From NCBI GenBank assembly GCA_037501455.1, contig CM074865.1, forward strand, positions 40,902,501-40,966,500: a stretch of 64,000 nt of DNA. Reading direction: 5' to 3'. This document shows, one piece after another, positions 59,445 through 64,000 of this stretch; position 1 is the first letter of the stretch, and each line of letters starts with the position of its first letter. Source of the DNA: Lantana camara. Its lineage: Eukaryota > Streptophyta > Magnoliopsida > Lamiales > Verbenaceae. Below the pieces are notes generated by a model. It was not told the DNA's origin, made no database searches, and saw only the letters and a list, made by a program, of their open reading frames with translations. The position numbers and the translations under genes were made by a program.

Positions 59445-60115
59445 TTAATCTCCAACTTCCACTTTCACATTAGACACACTTGCCTTCCCACTAAGTGCAT
59501 CCGCGACCACATTAGCTTTCTCGGGATGGTATCTGATTGTACTCTCGTAATCCGCTAAAGTCTCCATCCAACGCCTTTGTCTCTTATTTAGCTCCTTCTG
59601 AGAAAATAAGTATTGAAGACTCTTGTGGTCCAAAAATATCTCGAAAGGAATTCCATATAAGTAGTGTCTCCACTTCCCCAAAGCAAAGATCACTGTTGCT
59701 AGTTCGAGATCGTGCGTGGGATAATTTTGTTCACGATCCTTCAACTTCCTCGAGGCATAGGCTATCACCCTACCATTCTGCATCAAAACACATCTCAATC
59801 CCTCTTTCGAGGGGTCCGTATAAACCATGTATCCTTCAGTGCCTTCAGGGAGTGCTAGTACCGATGCAGTGGTCAACTTCTCCTTCAAGAGTTGGAAACT
59901 CGCCTCACATGCCTCGTCCCAATCAAACTTATCTTCCTTCTTCGTCAAACGGGTCAACGGAGCTGCAATCTTTGAGAAATCTTTAACGAATCTCCGATAA
60001 TACCCAGCTAAACCCAAGAAACTCCTGACCTCGGAAGCATTCTTCGGACTCTGCCACAGAATAACCGTCTCTATCTTTGAAGGATCAACTTCCAAACCCT
60101 TACTCGAGATAATAT
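59445..60115 (-). pseudogene. Tekay-like RT end and RNase H (truncated by copia LTR)
   Basis: Open from [14 protein letters not shown] downward: RT thumb ([31 protein letters not shown]), then RNase H with YTDPSKEGL (YTDASKxGLG is usual, so two positions differ), [40 protein letters not shown] and [10 protein letters not shown]. The catalytic YxDD region of the RT would lie beyond 60115 and is absent, because a copia LTR begins exactly there. A TAA at 59445 separates it from the integrase; the second copy at 61870 lacks that stop. Confidence 0.9.
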
Positions 60116-61250
60116 TGTTAGGAATAGTGCCCTAGAAAGCGGATATACAATCACACACAATCTTTGAATGAAATAACGAATTGAGGCAACACTTCTTTAT
60201 ATGCTCTTGTTTGGTATGCGTTTACTTTATCTGTGCATGTATAAGAACTCCCCTAATCCTGATGACTTTAGGACTCTACCATTTAGGTGAAATGGTTCAT
60301 GAAACGAGCCCTATATCACATAAGTCATGATTAGTAAAATACTCCAAGCCGATGAGTCCTACCGACAGTGGGAGTGTCAACCTGGCTCCTCTAAGGCTTG
60401 CTTGTGGGATCACGCCATTAAGAAGGACCACCTTGTTTCATGGAGGTGCAAAGTGTATAGTTGATACGTGCGTGATACGTGAGGGTGCTTACTTTAATAA
60501 GTAAGTTTAGCGAGGTGCCCCGTGTGAGAACATTCCTAAATGGGAAAGGAAGTTTCTATTTCAGGAAATGGAAACTTCCAGATTAGGAAATATCTCACGA
60601 GTCATTGATGTGATTAATTGATCCTTAGACTTGAGGTTCCATGTCACTTTATGAGTTAACTCTGTAGTCTTAGGTATAAGATTTAAAGGGTGTCGCCTTA
60701 GAAAACTGATTCAAGGCTTATGCTGGGGCTACACAAGTGATTCATGAAAGTGAATGAGAATCAAGAAAGGACCTACACTTGCATTTGCAAGGTGGTCTGT
60801 TATTGTGTAAGTTATTCATATGTCATATGGAGTCCTTGGCCAAGGCAGTAGATCAAGACATCAAGAAAAGGGTTTCTTGGATTGAGATCAAATGGATATG
60901 AAATGCACTTAGCTTTAAGACCGGATTATTAGGGTTCTGATTATTCCCTTACCCTAGATCTTGGTTGAGAGATAGTAAGTAGGAGGATTGTATCTCACAT
61001 TAATCAATGACTTAAAGGTTCTGTCGAATCCGAACATTCCAATTCAGCTAGGGGATAAAACACCTGTTGCTAGACTATGGTCTTTTAATCTGTGGACTGA
61101 TTAATTAATTTGTGAATTAATTAATTAGGGTCACAGCTAATTGAATTGAGAACCTAGAGGGTCACACACAACAACTTGGTTACATGAGTTGAGGCTTTAA
61201 AATGATTAAACGAGTTAATCGGGCCAAGAGGGTTCCACACGTGTGATACA
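60116..61250 (+). mobile_element. Copia LTR, 5' part, inserted in Tekay-like RT
   Basis: Starts TGTTAGGAATAGTGCC like the LTR at 27860 and follows it, unsplit, through GCTAGGGGATAAAACACCTG, the place where the Tat element entered the other copy. It stops near CACACGTG at about 61250, about 0.75 kb before the expected end. Confidence 0.88.
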
Positions 61251-61916
61251 ATACTCACCGGTACCCCGTGAAGTTGGACAATTTCATCAACATACTTCTT
61301 AGCCAACTTAGGTACCTTATCCGACATCCGAATAGCCAGAAAATGTGCCGATTTCGTTAATCTATCCACGATCACCCAAATTCCATCAAAGCCACCCTTC
61401 ACTCTAGGAAGACCCGAAACAAAATCCATCGCCACTTGTTGCCACTTCCATTCTGGGATAGGTAACAGTTGAAGTAGCCCCGATGGCTTCTGATGCTCAG
61501 CTTTCACGGTTTGGCAAGTCAGACAATGTCTCACAAAATTTATTACATCCCTTTTAAGTCCATTCCACCAATAGAACTGCTTCAAATCCTTATACATCTT
61601 ATTACCTCCGAGATGTATCGAATACCCTGATCTGTGAGCCTCTTCCAAAATAATCCTCTTCAATTCATTCGGAACCACAATCCTATTCTTAAACCTTAAG
61701 AGTCTCGTATCATCAAATCCAAACGGGCACTCAGGATCCAACTTAGCTTTCTCAGCTAATTTCTGAACCTCGGGATCCTTTCTCTGAGTCTCAAATAACC
61801 TCTACTGAAGATCGGGTTGTACTGTAATATTCCGAATACTTGCTCTTAGCTTGAAAGACTCAGATTCATCTCCAACTTCCACTTTCACATTAGACACGCT
61901 CGCCTTCCTGCTAAGT
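61251..61916 (-). pseudogene. Second copy of part of the Tekay-like integrase
   Basis: Matches 58826-59490 almost base for base: SIVS at its lower end, GLPRVKGGFDGIWVIVDRLT, then the zinc-binding part and the linker. The second catalytic Asp region is cut by the junction. It differs at several sites (for example a TAG in the linker near 61803, and no TAA at 61870). Right of 61916 the match stops, within CTAAGTG. Confidence 0.88.
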
Positions 61917-62072
61917 GAGCATGCATCATCTCCAACCAAACTCCGACCGTGTACGACAAATAACAATAATACATTTGAATACATGATCATGCAATATATC
62001 ATAGTACATGCAAGTCGTATAACATAAGATATAATCGTTTGGGCCTTCCCGCACGATGCCTAACCATATCAT
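61917..62072 (-). mobile_element. LTR-like fragment
   Basis: GCATGCATCATCTCCAACC resembles 55650-55668 within the Tekay-like LTR, and the text then drifts into a CATACATGATCATG-rich stretch. Probably a short LTR remnant joined to the pol fragment; low support. Confidence 0.45.
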
Positions 62073-62702
62073 TGTTTACACAAATTTTCGTTGACTCTGC
62101 AATAAATGATTACAAAATACCAAAATAAGGGAAAACAAAGAATAATATCGATTTAAAATAAAAGTGTTCCAATCTCTGAAATTCCTCTGATTCTTCGGAG
62201 TAGATTTATCTGAGGGCTTGATGCTTATTCCCGGATTGAGTGTAGAGTTTGGTTGAATCGACGGCGGAATGGCAAGGCTCGAACTTGAGAGCTTGAATTC
62301 CTTCGATTCTTTAGTGCTTGATAACTTGAGAATTTTGTCCTTTGAATCTTCTTGTTGCTTGTTTGTCCTTTTCGCTTATGTTTGTGCTTGTGCCTTTTGC
62401 TTATGCTTCTTGTACCTTTTGCTTATGCTTGATTTTCCGAACCCCCCGATTTGTGAGCTCGAGTGCCTTATTTACAGGCGAATGTTAGGCTTTCTTGATT
62501 TCATGGGCCCAGACTTGGACTTGGACTTAAATTTAAAAGCCCATTCAATTAACTCAAAATAATAACGAATTTATATTATTATTTTGAATCAAACTATATT
62601 AAAGCCCAAATTTTATATGGACTTATAATTGAAATTAATAATTAATAGGCATTTTATTTGGGCCATAATTAATTATTAATTACCGATTTTTCGGTACCAA
62701 CA
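62073..62702 (-). mobile_element. Candidate 3' LTR of another element, minus (630 bp)
   Basis: On the minus strand it starts TGTTGGTACCGAAAAATCGG and ends TTGTGTAAACA, preceded by a G-rich AGTGGGGGCATC that fits a polypurine tract (62703-62714). Flanks do not match, so it is not a solo LTR. The family was not identified. Confidence 0.5.
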
Positions 62703-62859
62703 GATGCCCCCACTTCAAGATCCGAGGAGAACGTATTGGGAGTTTGCGGGAACCGGAGCTTGAAGTACTTGACTTTTCCCTATTTTTTATTATTCTTTTT
62801 TTAAAATTCCACTGAATAGGGTTTGAGGGAGCCCAATACCCTCGATAGCAATTCCTTCT
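62703..62859 (-). other. Short internal remnant next to the 62073 LTR
   Basis: 157 bp between the presumed polypurine tract and the next LTR start at 62860; no gene. Confidence 0.4.
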
Positions 62860-64000
62860 TGTAGCACCCCAAGCGGTGGGGCACCACACCCCCGCACTAT
62901 AACCCGACACGTGGTATGAAATGAAAAGTCCGCACATACACCAAGTCACAACGAACGGGTGACAAACGAAAAAACCAACCTAAGCTAGGCGGTACCTAAA
63001 CCCTGTACAAGTAAAATATGTAAAAACCCGAATGCGGAAGCGATGCAAAATATGAACTAACAAAAACTTTAATCAACAAACATAAATAAACGGGTTCAAC
63101 TAATTCCACGAACGTGTCCTAACCAGTCCCGAATTCAAACATACAACAAAGACGGGTTCAACTAATCCAAGCCCTGTCGTAACCTGTCCCGAAAATACAT
63201 ATAATCAAAGCATAAACATCATCTTGTATAGAACATACTATATACAAAATTTTCATACATAATTTGGAACAAAGCACTTAACAAAAATTAAACGGACTGA
63301 CACAGACTCGACAAACCCGACTCAAAGCCGCCTAGCTCGAACTCCAACAACTTGCACCTGCAAACTAAAAACATAGGTGGGCTGAACTCACACACACTAT
63401 AAATAATAAGTAGCAGAGCACATACCAAAAGAAAGATTATGAACCGGGAGTAGGGTTTTGCATACCAAAACCATTTTCAAATCAAACTTATACATATCTT
63501 ATCTTATTCAAACTATAACATACCGAGCTTAATCATATCATATCAAAAGAGAAAGCTCCTATCCCGTTTCCTAATCAACATAACATCTCATATTCATATA
63601 CCCGTCGAGTACGGGTCTCCCACTTTACTTCCATATCGAATCATACGTATCATAACAAAAAACAAACAAATACCATAAACAATCCAACCCCAACACCATG
63701 TAGTTCGGGGAGCAAACCCTCACTACTCATACAGATACAAACACACAAGGGGTAGCTAACCCACACTGTGCCTTCCCCGGTTATCCACCGAGGGCTCAAG
63801 ATACCACGCCTTCCCAACCTCCATAGGTCGCACGTGAATATCTCAAATGAGAATGTGCACAGGGGTCACAACCGGCGACCCCATGGTCGTCCCGGGTCTC
63901 CCTTACCCACATCTCGGGGCCCAACACAACAGAATATATCATATCAATTCATAACTCGTTACACACCAAACTTATCATATCGTATCAAAATCATACTTAC
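62860..64000 (-). mobile_element. LTR, minus, cut by the window end (TGTAGCACCCCAAGCG family)
   Basis: Plus strand starts TGTAGCACCCCAAGCGGTGG and continues to the window end as the reverse complement of the 3' part of the solo LTR at 48136-51765 (for example CCATGGTCGTCCCGGG here against CCCGGGACGACCATGG near 50670). Confidence 0.88.

Noticed and set aside
59537..59986. 149-codon plus-strand ORF
   Set aside because: Shadow of the minus-strand RNase H frame.
62269..62562. 97-codon plus-strand ORF with a hydrophobic stretch
   Set aside because: It lies inside a candidate minus-strand LTR and has no recognisable motif; low-complexity CTTGTGCTTTTGC repeats give the hydrophobic residues.

Overview
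The window looks like a transposon-dense, probably heterochromatic stretch of a flowering-plant nuclear genome. The evidence is plant LTR-retrotransposon lineages (Tekay/Del-like chromovirus, Tat/Grande-like, Athila-like, Ty1/copia), plant-size introns with GT..AG ends, plant retroelement primer-binding sites and AT-rich spacers. The species cannot be named from sequence. No intact host gene, rRNA, tRNA gene or CRISPR array was found. Nearly everything is retroelement, most of it dead and nested.

Layout. (1) 1-21899 is a head-to-tail array of one short LTR element on the + strand: LTR (about 2160 bp) - internal (about 3.6 kb) - LTR and so on, repeating every 5757-5759 bp, with neighbours sharing LTRs. 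Four LTRs (the first lacking about 40 bp at the window edge), three full internal regions, one truncated internal region and one partial LTR are present. Each full internal region has an initiator-Met tRNA primer-binding site, a shortened gag with two CCHC zinc knuckles, no pol, a row of five hairpins and a polypurine tract. It is a non-autonomous (LARD-like) element whose polypurine tract and LTR ends resemble the Tekay-like element at 55014-60115. (2) 21900-26235 is AT-rich DNA with a broken multi-exon gene on the minus strand that carries three copies of one basic module. (3) 26236-28835 and 40664-41582 are a 5'-truncated Ty1/copia element whose 3' LTR is split by an 11.8-kb Tat/Grande-like element (28836-40663). 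That element has gag, protease, RT, two RNase H domains, integrase and an antisense accessory gene with an intron. (4) 41597-46566 holds an older copia LTR piece and an Athila-like LTR, with a solo LTR inserted in it. (5) 46567-64000 is a nest of Tekay-like LTRs in both orientations, a minus-strand Tekay-like pol fragment with chromodomain, a copia LTR inserted into that pol, a second copy of part of the integrase, and an unrelated minus-strand LTR.

The most unusual signal is not protein-coding. Several different LTRs, and the internal region of the array element, carry clusters of short near-palindromes built alike: a 6-8 nt G-rich core (ACGGGCGT, ACGGCCGT, CGGGGC/T or CGGCGG) flanked by complementary arms. 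Arms are alike within a cluster but differ between elements. In the five-hairpin row upstream of the polypurine tract the arms change in compensating pairs while the loop stays CGGGG(C/T). I do not know a described function for this.

All positions, repeat identities and boundaries were read by eye. Percent identities, ages and family names need alignment to confirm.
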